Shown here: piece after piece, positions 1 to 6,681 of the stretch
Layout: every line of letters begins with the position of its first letter
How positions within the stretch are numbered: position 1 is the first letter of the stretch
NCBI GenBank assembly: GCA_947461915.1
Contig: CANHNG010000020.1
Location: 1 to 11,575, forward strand
Length of the DNA stretch: 11,575 nt
Direction of reading: 5' to 3'
DNA from: Flavobacteriaceae bacterium
Lineage (GTDB): Bacteria > Bacteroidota > Bacteroidia > Flavobacteriales > Flavobacteriaceae
Notes under the pieces: generated by a model
Seen by the model: the letters and a program-made list of their open reading frames with translations, nothing else
Database searches by the model: none
What the model was told of the DNA's origin: nothing
Made by a program: the position numbers and the translations under genes

Positions 1-135
1 GGAATTCTTGACGACAAATTACTCGTAGGGTTAGTTTTGTTGGTGGTTTTTGGCATTGGTATTTTGATTACTTGGTTGAGCACCTATTTTGCAACGCAAC
101 GATTTTTGAATTTAAGAACAGACGATCTTTATTGA
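1..135 (+). CDS. ftsX: Cell division protein FtsX, C-terminal fragment
   Basis: The first 44 codons of the window, ending at a TGA at 133-135, are the tail of a gene that starts upstream. The translated end has a hydrophobic stretch of about 18 residues (LVGLVLLVVFGIGILITW) followed by WLSTYFATQRFLNLRTDDLY. This is the last transmembrane helix and short cytoplasmic tail expected of FtsX in flavobacteria. FtsX is the membrane partner of the ATPase FtsE and couples the division ring to cell-wall hydrolase activity. The assignment rests on this tail and on the neighbours, because ftsX followed by a DUF3098 gene, uppP and truB is a familiar flavobacterial order. Only the C-terminus is visible, so another permease with a similar end cannot be fully excluded. 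Confidence 0.75.
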   Translation, partial: GILDDKLLVGLVLLVVFGIGILITWLSTYFATQRFLNLRTDDLY

Positions 136-164
136 TATTGGATTGTAGATTAACGATTGCTGGA

Positions 165-191
165 TTTTAGATTTAAACTATAAACTTAAAA
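165..191. repeat. AT-rich dyad after ftsX
   Basis: TTTTAGATTT (165-174) can pair with AAACTTAAAA (182-191) around a 7-base loop, giving eight Watson-Crick pairs, one G-U pair and one mismatch. It lies 30 bases after the ftsX stop and has no following T tract, so it is not a standard terminator. The surrounding spacer (136-228) is built of similar short words (GATTGTAGATT, GATTTTAGATTT) that recur after the next gene. It may be a decayed dispersed palindrome or an mRNA 3'-end structure. Confidence 0.4.
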
Positions 192-202
192 CAGAGGATA
201 AA

Positions 203-222
203 ATTGCTTCATTCCTCGCAAT
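203..222. repeat. Dispersed-repeat-like element abutting the DUF3098 start
   Basis: The 20-base sequence ATTGCTTCATTCCTCGCAAT reads on the other strand as ATTGCGAGGAATGAAGCAAT. From memory this resembles a repeat found between genes in many bacterial genomes, with a core like CATTGCGAGGAACGAAGCAATC. It has partial end symmetry (ATTGC at one end, GCAAT at the other) and can form a short hairpin. It ends six bases before the ATG of the DUF3098 gene, where a ribosome binding site would normally sit. Only one copy is in the window, so repetition cannot be shown here. Confidence 0.45.
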
Positions 223-228
223 AAAAAA

Positions 229-486
229 ATGAAAAAACAAGAGCAAAATCAAGAGCAAAAACAGGAATTCCTTTTTGAGAAAGTAAATTATAAAATTCTC
301 TTGGTTGGAATTGCGGTAATAGCACTTGGATTTATATTGATGTCAGGCGGAGGAAGCGATGATCCAAATGTGTTTAATGAAGCCATTTTCAATTTTAGAA
401 GAATCCGACTGGCTCCAACAACGGTTTTAATTGGTTTTGGAATCACTATTTACGCCATAATTAAAAACCCTAAAAAAAATCGTTAG
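229..486 (+). CDS. DUF3098 family small membrane protein
   Basis: An 85-residue protein with a charged, glutamine-rich N-terminus (residues 2-14), a hydrophobic segment at about 24-41 (ILLVGIAVIALGFILMSGG), a polar connecting loop with GGGSDDPNVFNE, the conserved-looking sequence FNFRRIRLAPTTVLIGF (about 55-71), and a second membrane segment at about 62-78. The tail is short and basic (KNPKKNR). Size, two-helix layout and the RRIRLAP-type motif fit DUF3098, a family of unknown function in Bacteroidota that usually sits between ftsX and uppP, as here. The position suggests a link to division or envelope assembly, but nothing in the sequence gives a reaction. There is no Shine-Dalgarno sequence; the ATG follows a run of seven A residues. 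The first codons contain an imperfect 12-base tandem duplication (238-249 and 250-261) encoding QEQN and QEQK. It is probably co-transcribed with ftsX and uppP. Confidence 0.85.
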   Translation: MKKQEQNQEQKQEFLFEKVNYKILLVGIAVIALGFILMSGGGSDDPNVFNEAIFNFRRIRLAPTTVLIGFGITIYAIIKNPKKNR

Positions 487-516
487 ATTATTGGACTAAC
501 TATTATTATAATCTAA
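483..516. repeat. Perfect 9-bp dyad containing the DUF3098 stop codon
   Basis: TTAGATTAT (483-491) and ATAATCTAA (508-516) are exact reverse complements around a 16-base loop. The TAG stop of the DUF3098 gene (484-486) lies inside the left arm. No T tract follows, and uppP starts 15 bases after the right arm, so this is more likely an intercistronic mRNA structure or a small dispersed palindrome than a terminator. A further CAATCTAA at 523-530 repeats the right-arm word just ahead of the uppP start. Confidence 0.6.
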
Positions 517-531
517 AATTCAACAATCTAA

Positions 532-1329
532 ATGAACACCATACAAGCCATTATTCTGGCCATTATTGAAGGAATAACCGAATTTCTCCCTATTTCTTCT
601 ACAGGTCACCTTATTCTCGGAAGCACTTATTTTGGGATTGAACACGATGAGTTTACGAAACTTTTCACAGTATTCATTCAGTTGGGAGCCATACTTTCGG
701 TTGTAGTATTGTATTTTAAACGATTTTTTCAAAGTTTTGATTTCTATTTTAAATTATTGGTGGCATTTATTCCTGCTGTCGTTTTTGGACTGTTGTTCAG
801 TAAAAAAATTGATACCCTACTGGAAAGTCCATTAACAGTTGCTGTTTCGCTTTTAATTGGGGGAATTGTGTTATTAAAAGTTGACGATTGGTTCGCCGAT
901 GCTGAAGTAGTCCAAACGTCAAACGAAATTAGTTATTTACAAGCTTTTAAAATTGGATTATTTCAATGCTTAGCCATGGTGCCAGGAGTTTCAAGAAGTG
1001 GTGCAAGCATTGTGGGTGGTATGTCACAAAAATTATCTCGAACAACAGCGGCTGAATTCTCCTTCTTTTTGGCGGTGCCAACAATGCTTGGGGCAACGGC
1101 AAAAAAATGTTACGATTACTATAAAGATGGTCTTGTTTTATCTCACGACCAAATCAACTTTTTAATTATTGGAAATGTTGTAGCATTTATAGTGGCACTT
1201 ATAGCTATCAAATCTTTTATAGGATTTTTGAGTAAGCACGGATTCAAAGTATTTGGATTTTATAGAATTATTGTGGGAGTCGCGTTATTGATAATCCACT
1301 TTTTCATTCATCCATTGACCGTTATTTAA
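532..1329 (+). CDS. uppP: Undecaprenyl-diphosphate phosphatase (UppP/BacA)
   Basis: This 265-residue integral membrane enzyme removes a phosphate from undecaprenyl diphosphate, regenerating the lipid carrier for peptidoglycan and other surface polymers; extra copies give bacitracin tolerance in other species. Both family signatures are present. The N-terminal glutamate-rich motif [15 protein letters not shown] spans residues 13-27, with E13, E17, S23 and H26 in the positions of the catalytic E, E, S and H. The second motif PGVSRSGAS starts at residue 151, with R155 matching the essential arginine. Several hydrophobic segments fill the rest (about 65-86, 100-116, 210-229, 243-260). Length is normal for the family (about 265-275). 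The ATG at 532 is directly followed by the expected N-terminus, so the start is secure. It overlaps truB by one base (TAATG) and probably shares a transcript with ftsX and the DUF3098 gene. Confidence 0.97.
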   Translation: MNTIQAIILAIIEGITEFLPISSTGHLILGSTYFGIEHDEFTKLFTVFIQLGAILSVVVLYFKRFFQSFDFYFKLLVAFIPAVVFGLLFSKKIDTLLESPLTVAVSLLIGGIVLLKVDDWFADAEVVQTSNEISYLQAFKIGLFQCLAMVPGVSRSGASIVGGMSQKLSRTTAAEFSFFLAVPTMLGATAKKCYDYYKDGLVLSHDQINFLIIGNVVAFIVALIAIKSFIGFLSKHGFKVFGFYRIIVGVALLIIHFFIHPLTVI

Positions 1330-2018
1330 TGGCTCCCGAAGATTTTCTAAACGGACAAATTTTACTCATTGACAAACCATTGCATTGGACATCCTTTCAG
1401 GCAGTCAATAAATTGAAATATGTGTTGATCAAAAAAGTGGGGCTTCCCAAAAAATTCAAGATTGGCCATGCTGGAACTTTAGATCCTTTAGCCTCTGGAT
1501 TATTGCTAGTTTGCACCGGAAAATTTACCAAAAGAATTACCGAATTGCAAGGACAAGCCAAAGAATATACTGGCACTTTTTATATGGGAGCGACCACGCC
1601 TTCCTACGATTTAGAAACCGAAATAGATGAAACTTTCGACACTTCACATATTGACGAAGCCTTAATTCACGAATCCGTGAAGCAATTTTTGGGAGAAATT
1701 GATCAAAAACCCCCGATTTTTTCGGCCATAAAAAAAGACGGTGTTCGTTTGTATGAACACGCTCGTGCAGGAGAAACCGTAGAAATAGCCAGCCGAAAAA
1801 CAACAATACATGAGTTCGAAATCACCCGAATTGCACTTCCCGAAGTTGATTTTAGAGTCGTTTGCAGCAAAGGGACTTATATTCGCTCCTTGGCTTATGA
1901 TTTTGGCAAAGCCATGGATTCTGGCGCACATTTAACTGTGTTACGCAGGACAAAAATTGGCGAATATGATGTTTTGAATGCTGTAGATGTTAATGATTTT
2001 GTAGCTAGTTTTCAATAA
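1329..2018 (+). CDS. truB: tRNA pseudouridine-55 synthase TruB
   Basis: A 229-residue cytoplasmic enzyme that isomerises uridine 55 in the T-loop of tRNAs to pseudouridine. The sequence has the family N-terminus GQILLIDKPLHWTSFQAV (residues 9-26), the catalytic motif GHAGTLDPLASGLL with the nucleophilic aspartate at D52, the later tract QKPPIFSAIKKDGVRLYEHAR and the motif CSKGTYIRSLAYDFG. It is much shorter than the roughly 314-residue Escherichia coli protein because the C-terminal PUA-like RNA-binding region is missing or minimal, which from memory is usual in Bacteroidota. The start codon shares its A with the uppP stop (TAATG), indicating translational coupling. A membrane phosphatase next to a tRNA modifier is a conserved neighbourhood and not a functional link. 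Confidence 0.97.
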   Translation: MAPEDFLNGQILLIDKPLHWTSFQAVNKLKYVLIKKVGLPKKFKIGHAGTLDPLASGLLLVCTGKFTKRITELQGQAKEYTGTFYMGATTPSYDLETEIDETFDTSHIDEALIHESVKQFLGEIDQKPPIFSAIKKDGVRLYEHARAGETVEIASRKTTIHEFEITRIALPEVDFRVVCSKGTYIRSLAYDFGKAMDSGAHLTVLRRTKIGEYDVLNAVDVNDFVASFQ

Positions 2019-2043
2019 ATAAACTTTAAATACAAATTAAATC

Positions 2044-2077
2044 AATCAAAGTTTTGCAACTAATTTTGATTAATTTT
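2044..2077 (+). terminator. Possible weak terminator after truB
   Basis: AATCAAA (2044-2050) can pair with TTTGATT (2065-2071) around a 14-base loop, and AATTTT follows. The stem is AT-only apart from one G-C pair and the T run is four bases, so this would be inefficient. It marks a plausible end of the ftsX-truB run, since the next gene seems to have its own promoter. Confidence 0.3.
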
Positions 2078-2103
2078 GGCGATTTTAAAATCCACAAATT
2101 GTA

Positions 2104-2111
2104 TATATTTA
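2104..2111 (+). promoter_or_regulatory. Candidate promoter for the channel-like gene
   Basis: TATATTTA matches five of the six fixed bases of the Bacteroidota -7 element TAnnTTTG. A TTTG lies at 2075-2078, 25 bases upstream, which is longer than the usual spacing of about 17-23. Transcription would begin near 2118 and give a leader of roughly 15 bases before the ATG at 2133. This also argues against translation from the TTG at 2076. Confidence 0.35.
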
Positions 2112-2132
2112 CACGAAACAATAACAACTCAC

Positions 2133-2819
2133 ATGGAATTAAAAAAGCAAAAAAGACTGTTTTCAGTATTTATCTACAAATATTGTTACGAAATTTTATT
2201 AGTTGCTCTTCTCTTTCATCTGTATGGTAGCGTACTTTTTTATGATTTAAACTTTTATGAAAAGTATTTTAGAATAGCAAATGTTGTTGTTTTATATTTA
2301 GCAGCTACCAACAGTTTTTTTCATCGAAAAAATAAGCTCTCTTTATGGTTTGGATTTATATTAATTTTTTCGTTTTGTTGTAGTACCGGCTTATTTTATT
2401 TGAACAATTATATTTCATTGAAGTATTTGAGGGAAGTATCTTTTTTGATTTTTTTAATAATTACTATATTTTATACCTTCTCGTTTCTATTCTCCCCACA
2501 TCGAATCGACAAGGCATTAATTTCGGGAACAATTGCTGGGTATTTATTATTATTAGAAATTACAGTTCGAATTTTTATGATTCTCTTTCTTATTGACGAT
2601 AAAAATGTTTTGACTAATATTGATATTAAACTGAATACCAGTTTTTATGTTGATATTGTATATTACTGTACCAATACTGCTACGAGTATTGGTTTTAGTA
2701 ATATGCTACCTATTAGTCAAAATGCAAAAATGGTTACTTCAATATTAAGCTTAGCAGGTCAGTTTTATATGGTAATAATTATGAGTATGATGATTCGAAA
2801 ATTCACAACCAATAAATGA
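2133..2819 (+). CDS. Potassium-channel-like membrane protein with divergent filter
   Basis: A 228-residue, strongly hydrophobic protein with about six membrane segments (near residues 19-36, 46-60, 69-90, 100-121, 128-155 and 200-220). A pore-like segment lies between the last two: YYCTNTATSIGFSNMLP, with TSIGFSN at 184-190. This lines up with the K+ channel signature TTVGYGD followed by proline a few residues later. The topology fits small bacterial ion channels of the Ion_trans_2 type, with four or more helices ahead of a two-helix pore. The second filter glycine is serine (S189) and the usual aspartate is asparagine (N190), so K+ selectivity, or conduction at all, is uncertain. The frame stays open upstream to a TTG at 2076, but the ATG at 2133 (MELKKQKR) gives a typical basic N-terminus and lies downstream of a promoter-like element. 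No cytoplasmic regulatory domain follows. It is visibly more AT-rich than truB and pyrH. Channel homology is likely; transport activity is inferred. Confidence 0.65.
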   Translation: MELKKQKRLFSVFIYKYCYEILLVALLFHLYGSVLFYDLNFYEKYFRIANVVVLYLAATNSFFHRKNKLSLWFGFILIFSFCCSTGLFYLNNYISLKYLREVSFLIFLIITIFYTFSFLFSPHRIDKALISGTIAGYLLLLEITVRIFMILFLIDDKNVLTNIDIKLNTSFYVDIVYYCTNTATSIGFSNMLPISQNAKMVTSILSLAGQFYMVIIMSMMIRKFTTNK

Positions 2820-2847
2820 GAGAATCCTACCTCATTTTTAGAGTCAA

Positions 2848-2870
2848 AAAATAATAAAAACCATTATTTT
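2848..2870 (+). terminator. AT-only hairpin between channel-like gene and pyrH
   Basis: AAAATAAT (2848-2855) and ATTATTTT (2863-2870) form a perfect 8-bp stem with a 7-base loop. All pairs are A-T and the right arm ends in four T residues, so termination would be weak at best. The right arm overlaps the place where the -33 region of the pyrH promoter should lie, so the dyad could equally be a promoter-proximal element. Confidence 0.3.
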
Positions 2871-2887
2871 CAAAAAAAGAATATGTT

Positions 2888-2895
2888 TATATTTG
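2888..2895 (+). promoter_or_regulatory. Promoter -7 element for pyrH-frr
   Basis: TATATTTG is an exact match to TAnnTTTG. An approximate -33 box (TTTTC at 2867-2871) lies about 16-17 bases upstream. Transcription would start near 2902, giving a leader of about 54 A/T-rich bases before the pyrH ATG, without a Shine-Dalgarno sequence. It makes pyrH-frr a unit independent of truB. Confidence 0.65.
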
Positions 2896-2955
2896 CACAA
2901 CTCAACAATAAATACTTGAGCATACAAAATCAAGACTCCAAATTTTAATATTATC

Positions 2956-3663
2956 ATGAAATACAAAAGAATTCTTCTAAAACTAAGTGGTGAAGCATTA
3001 ATGGGCGATAGACAGTACGGAATCGACCCTGCAAGATTAGACGAATATGCCGATGAAATTAAAAAAGTTCATGATAAGGGAGTGGAAATCGCCATTGTGA
3101 TAGGTGGAGGAAATATTTTTAGAGGCGTTGCAGGAGCTAGTAACGGTATGGATCGTGTTCAAGGAGACTATATGGGAATGTTGGCCACGGTTATTAACGG
3201 AATGGCTTTGCAAGGAGCACTCGAACATAAAGGAATGAAAACTCGTTTGCAAACTGCCCTGAAAATGGAATCTATTGCTGAGCCATACATCAAAAGAAGA
3301 GCGGATCGTCATCTTGAAAAAGGGAGAATCGTTATTTTTGGTGCAGGAACAGGAAATCCTTATTTCACCACTGACACCGCTGCCGTTTTGCGTGGTGTAG
3401 AAATTAACGCAGACGTAATTCTAAAAGGAACAAGGGTTGACGGTGTATATACTGCAGATCCAGAAAAAGATGCGACTGCAACCAAATTCAATTATATTTC
3501 TTTTGAAGATGTATTGAAAAAAGGATTGAATGTTATGGATACAACAGCTTTTACCTTGAGTCAGGAAAATAAATTGCCAATCGTAATTTTTGACATGAAT
3601 AAAGAAGGAAATCTGTTGAAAATTTGTCAAGGCGAAAACGTAGGAACAGAAGTAAATATTTAG
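2956..3663 (+). CDS. pyrH: UMP kinase
   Basis: A 235-residue cytoplasmic enzyme of the amino acid kinase family. It phosphorylates UMP to UDP with ATP and feeds UTP, CTP, dTTP and nucleotide-sugar synthesis; bacterial UMP kinases are hexamers controlled by GTP and UTP. Visible family features are the N-terminal KLSGEALMG (residues 9-17), the glycine-rich loop GGGNIFRG (50-57), the nucleotide-binding stretch [13 protein letters not shown] (131-143), and [16 protein letters not shown] for ATP contacts. Length is normal for the family (about 235-245) and no key motif is missing. The ATG follows an A/T-rich leader with an exact TAnnTTTG promoter element upstream. The gene for ribosome recycling factor follows after 73 bases, a pairing conserved across many bacteria. 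Confidence 0.98.
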   Translation: MKYKRILLKLSGEALMGDRQYGIDPARLDEYADEIKKVHDKGVEIAIVIGGGNIFRGVAGASNGMDRVQGDYMGMLATVINGMALQGALEHKGMKTRLQTALKMESIAEPYIKRRADRHLEKGRIVIFGAGTGNPYFTTDTAAVLRGVEINADVILKGTRVDGVYTADPEKDATATKFNYISFEDVLKKGLNVMDTTAFTLSQENKLPIVIFDMNKEGNLLKICQGENVGTEVNI

Positions 3664-3673
3664 ATGATGGTTT

Positions 3674-3710
3674 TTGGCTGTTGGTTTTAGTTAAAATTCC
3701 AACAACCCAA
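3674..3710. repeat. Dyad in the pyrH-frr spacer
   Basis: TTGGCTGTTGG (3674-3684) can pair with CCAACAACCCAA (3699-3710), with one bulge and one G-C or G-U adjustment, around a 14-base loop that itself reads nearly symmetrically (TTTTAG...AAAATT). It starts ten bases after the pyrH stop and is not followed by a T tract. Further partial copies of the right-arm word occur at once (AAACCCAACAATTC). It is probably an intercistronic structure that does not stop transcription into frr. Confidence 0.5.
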
Positions 3711-3736
3711 AACCCAACAATTCAAAAGCTAAAAAA

Positions 3737-4300
3737 ATGACTGAAGAAATTGAATTTATTTTAGACAGTACCCAGGAATCTATGGAGGGTTCTATTGCCC
3801 ATTTAGAAAAAGCATTCTTGAATATTCGAGCTGGAAAAGCATCTCCTGCCATGCTAGGAAGTGTTTTTGTAGACTATTATGGATCGGCTACTCCCCTTTC
3901 ACAAATAGCCAAAATTAGTGTTCCCGATGCGCGAACTATCACATTACAGCCATTTGAAAAGAACATGCTTCATGCAATTGAGAAAGCGATTATGGTCGCA
4001 AATATTGGCTTCAACCCAATGAATAACGGAGATGTGATCATAATAAGCGTTCCGCCCTTGACCGAAGAAAGAAGACGCGATCTTGCCAAACAAGCGAAAT
4101 CAGAAGCCGAGGATGCTAAAATTGGAATACGTAATGCTCGTAAAGAAGCTAACACCGAAATCAAAAAATTGGAAAAGGACGGAACTTCCGAAGATATTTG
4201 CAAAAGTGCCGAAGAGGAAGTGCAAAATTTAACCAACAGTTTTATCAAAAAAATTGATGAACACTTGGTTCACAAAGAAGCCGAAATTATGAAAGTGTAA
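3737..4300 (+). CDS. frr: Ribosome recycling factor
   Basis: A 187-residue cytoplasmic protein that, with EF-G, splits post-termination ribosomes so that subunits can be reused. The sequence starts with a helix of the three-helix bundle (MTEEIEFILDSTQESMEGSI), followed by the family motif NIRAGKASPAML (residues 29-40), the beta-domain region PLSQIAKISVPDARTITLQPFE, and the tract ISVPPLTEERRRDLAKQAK, which is highly characteristic of RRF. The remainder is a charged helix ending EAEIMKV. Length matches the family (about 185). The start ATG lies after an A-rich leader (AAGCTAAAAAA). It forms a unit with pyrH and ends 19 bases before a strong terminator. Confidence 0.98.
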   Translation: MTEEIEFILDSTQESMEGSIAHLEKAFLNIRAGKASPAMLGSVFVDYYGSATPLSQIAKISVPDARTITLQPFEKNMLHAIEKAIMVANIGFNPMNNGDVIIISVPPLTEERRRDLAKQAKSEAEDAKIGIRNARKEANTEIKKLEKDGTSEDICKSAEEEVQNLTNSFIKKIDEHLVHKEAEIMKV

Positions 4301-4319
4301 CTTTTGACAAAAAAATATT

Positions 4320-4344
4320 AAATCCGCTTCGCGCGGATTTTTTT
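4320..4344 (+). terminator. Rho-independent terminator shared by frr and the antiporter gene
   Basis: AAATCCGC (4320-4327) and GCGGATTT (4333-4340) form a perfect 8-bp stem with the loop TTCGC, and the right arm runs into seven T residues (4338-4344). This is the clearest terminator in the window and closes pyrH-frr. On the opposite strand the same stem is followed by a T-rich run complementary to 4306-4319, so it can also stop transcription from the convergent antiporter gene, whose stop codon is only nine bases away. Confidence 0.9.
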
Positions 4345-4352
4345 ATTTCAAA

Positions 4353-6623
4353 TTATTGCTTCATAATCAATACAGAAGGAACTTTACTCAACCAAGAACT
4401 ACCTGAATCAACGAGTTCTTTCCAACTTTCGATACTGATTATCATTAAGTCTTGCGTTGCCAAAAACTCTTTTTTAATGATCTTGTCATTTACCAAAGTG
4501 ATATTATTAGAATATTTTTGTTCTAATGAATTGACGGCACTCTTCAAAACAAAATTAGTGTTGATATGACCATTTACATCCAAAATTACAATTTTGGAAT
4601 TATTGTTAAAGATTAATTTTTGGGCATAATCAATCAAAAAAGAATCCTCAGAACTAAAGATTGGTATAAAAACTTGGTTCACCGACTGCAATTCTTTATC
4701 GACTAAAATCCCTAGAGGCGTCTTGATTTTCGAAATAATCTGCCTTGTCCTTTCGTCAAAAGGGGAGTTTTCAAACAAGCCCTCCTTTCCGGTAAATTTA
4801 TCAATCAATCGGTCTGGATTCATTATTCTGGTGGTAAATCCCAACACTTTTCCGAGCAGGGTCCCTTCAAAAATAGATTTTCCAAGACCAACCAAAAGCA
4901 AATCAAATTCCCCGTTATTAGCAATTTCACAAATGTTGGTTTCAATATCGGCTGTGGCTTGAAACAATGTGGTGATTTCCTGTCTCAACGCATTGGATTC
5001 CTCAATTATAGGCAAAAATCGATCTTTTTCATATTCTTCCAAATTATAGGAATGTACCTCATCACTCAAGGTGAGGTGCATTGCGGTTATAGTCGATGTT
5101 TCTTTCTGTTTCTTGACTAAACTGTTTGCCAAACGCAAAAGTGATTTCCCTTTTTCATTATTCCCAAAGGATATCAATACTTTATATTTATTGCCATTCG
5201 GAATTTCGTCTAAAATGCTCTCGTCTTTTGTCTTAAATATATAATTGATACTGTTTAAAGTTGGACCCGTCATGAAAGTAGTGACCAATGCCATAATAAC
5301 CATCATCGTGAAAACTTCAGGGGTTAGTACTTTTAGATCCAAACCAATGTTTAAAACTATTAATTCCATCAATCCTCGTGTATTCATCAGGGCACCAATA
5401 GTTAAACTATCGCGCCAACTTTGGCCCACAAATTTTGCCGCCAATGCACTTCCAAAAAATTTTCCGACAACAGCAACTAAGATAATAAAACCGGTTACTC
5501 TCCATAAAAAAGGATCATTAATCAATCCGATTTCGGTTCGCAACCCCGTGTAAACAAAAAATAATGGAAGCAATAATATGACCGAAACATCTTCTACTTT
5601 TTCTATAAACAAGTTCCTGAATTTAGTTATATCAGGCATAATAACCCCCGTCATAAAAGCTCCGAAAAGTGCGTGTATCCCAATAATCTCGGTCAAATAA
5701 GAAGATATAATTAATGTTAAAAAGAAAATGGCAACCACAGGCTTACTCAAGTTCTCCTTTGTTCCATATAATTCCCCTATTTTTTTCAAAAAGGGCTTAA
5801 CCACAAAAAGCATGACAATTACATATAGGATTGCCAATCCAATAACATAGAGCGAACTCACGAAAGTTCCCGCCTTTACAATGGCAATTACTGCCGCAAG
5901 CAAACACCAAGCGGTTATGTCATCCGCAGCGGCGCAAGTAATTACAATAGCTCCCAATTTGGTTTTATGAATGCCTCTTTCCTGAACTATTCTTGCCAAT
6001 ACCGGAAATGCGGTGATACTCATAGCGATTCCCATAAACAAAGCAAAGGGCAAAAAAGCAACACCCGCAGGAGCAAATCTATAATATACAAAATAAGCTA
6101 AGCCAATTCCTAATGCAAACGGAATCACTATACTGGCATGACTAATAACTACAGCTTCTTTTGCGCGATTTTGCAACACTTTTAAGTCGAGCTCAATACC
6201 AATTATAAACATAAAAAGTATCAGCCCGATTTGGCTCAAAAACTGCAGATTTCCTAAAGATTGAATAGGAAACAAGGCACTGGAAAATTCTGGAAAATAC
6301 AACCCTAACAAGGAAGGACCAAGTGCGATTCCAGCAATGATTTCACCAATTACGGAAGGCTGCCCTATTTTTCGAAAAACCCATCCAAAAAAACGGGCTA
6401 CAAAAATTATGGTGATAATTTGGGCCAAGAGTATGGCCAAATCGTGATGTAAATTCAGAGTTAAAGAAGCCATGAAATCATTCCAATGACCATTTTCAGT
6501 TACGGGACGAATGTAATTTTTTCCTGTTTCAAGGCTTTTTCCTTGGCATATAATCCAATATATCAAAGCCGTAAAACCACCCGTAACAACAAAATAAAAT
6601 ATGGTATTTCTATGGTTTTTCAT
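4353..6623 (-). CDS. CHX-like cation/proton antiporter (CPA2 family)
   Basis: A 756-residue inner membrane exchanger. Residues about 60-460 form a Na+/H+ exchanger-type domain of some twelve helices: the motif GQPSVIGEIIAGIALGPSLL (87-106), FPVLARIVQERG (206-217), the ion-binding pair D234-D235 in TCAAADDITAW, and MNTRGLMELIVLNIGLDL (413-430). The last, with the following MALVTTFMTGP, closely resembles plant CHX transporters and their bacterial relatives. Residues about 475-756 form a soluble cytoplasmic region with two alternating alpha/beta halves (KVLISFGN at 481; LGILVDKE at 637), like the universal-stress-protein-related tails of CHX proteins. An extra N-terminal segment (1-60) holds a hydrophobic stretch at 8-26 and may be an additional helix. 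The two aspartates point to an electrogenic CPA2-type mechanism; K+ or Na+ as substrate cannot be read from sequence. It is convergent with frr and divergent from the MMPL-type gene, and appears to be a single-gene transcript. Confidence 0.88.
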   Translation of the reverse strand: MKNHRNTIFYFVVTGGFTALIYWIICQGKSLETGKNYIRPVTENGHWNDFMASLTLNLHHDLAILLAQIITIIFVARFFGWVFRKIGQPSVIGEIIAGIALGPSLLGLYFPEFSSALFPIQSLGNLQFLSQIGLILFMFIIGIELDLKVLQNRAKEAVVISHASIVIPFALGIGLAYFVYYRFAPAGVAFLPFALFMGIAMSITAFPVLARIVQERGIHKTKLGAIVITCAAADDITAWCLLAAVIAIVKAGTFVSSLYVIGLAILYVIVMLFVVKPFLKKIGELYGTKENLSKPVVAIFFLTLIISSYLTEIIGIHALFGAFMTGVIMPDITKFRNLFIEKVEDVSVILLLPLFFVYTGLRTEIGLINDPFLWRVTGFIILVAVVGKFFGSALAAKFVGQSWRDSLTIGALMNTRGLMELIVLNIGLDLKVLTPEVFTMMVIMALVTTFMTGPTLNSINYIFKTKDESILDEIPNGNKYKVLISFGNNEKGKSLLRLANSLVKKQKETSTITAMHLTLSDEVHSYNLEEYEKDRFLPIIEESNALRQEITTLFQATADIETNICEIANNGEFDLLLVGLGKSIFEGTLLGKVLGFTTRIMNPDRLIDKFTGKEGLFENSPFDERTRQIISKIKTPLGILVDKELQSVNQVFIPIFSSEDSFLIDYAQKLIFNNNSKIVILDVNGHINTNFVLKSAVNSLEQKYSNNITLVNDKIIKKEFLATQDLMIISIESWKELVDSGSSWLSKVPSVLIMKQ

Positions 6624-6673
6624 TTGTTATTACTTCAACTATTTAAATTATTCCCCTACAAAGATGAGAAAAC

Positions 6674-6681
6674 CAAATATA
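6674..6681 (-). promoter_or_regulatory. Promoter -7 element for the antiporter gene
   Basis: Read on the minus strand these bases are TATATTTG, an exact TAnnTTTG match, 51 bases upstream of the antiporter ATG. A minus-strand TTTG (complement of 6695-6698) lies 13 bases further up, closer than the usual spacing, so the -33 box is uncertain. Confidence 0.5.

Noticed and set aside
520..732. Minus-strand open frame of 70 codons across the uppP start
   Set aside because: It overlaps the catalytic N-terminus of UppP and has no recognisable features.
2076..2132. TTG start at 2076 for the channel-like gene, adding 19 residues
   Set aside because: The extra segment would overlap the promoter-like region and is not helix-like, while the ATG at 2133 gives a normal basic N-terminus before the first membrane helix.
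3970..4248. Antisense open frame of 92 codons within frr
   Set aside because: It lies wholly inside a secure gene on the opposite strand, with no promoter or separate composition; its serine- and leucine-rich translation is what the complement of a lysine- and glutamate-rich helix gives.
5245..5553. Plus-strand open frame of 102 codons inside the antiporter gene
   Set aside because: It mirrors conserved membrane motifs of the antiporter on the other strand and has no recognisable domain or upstream signals.
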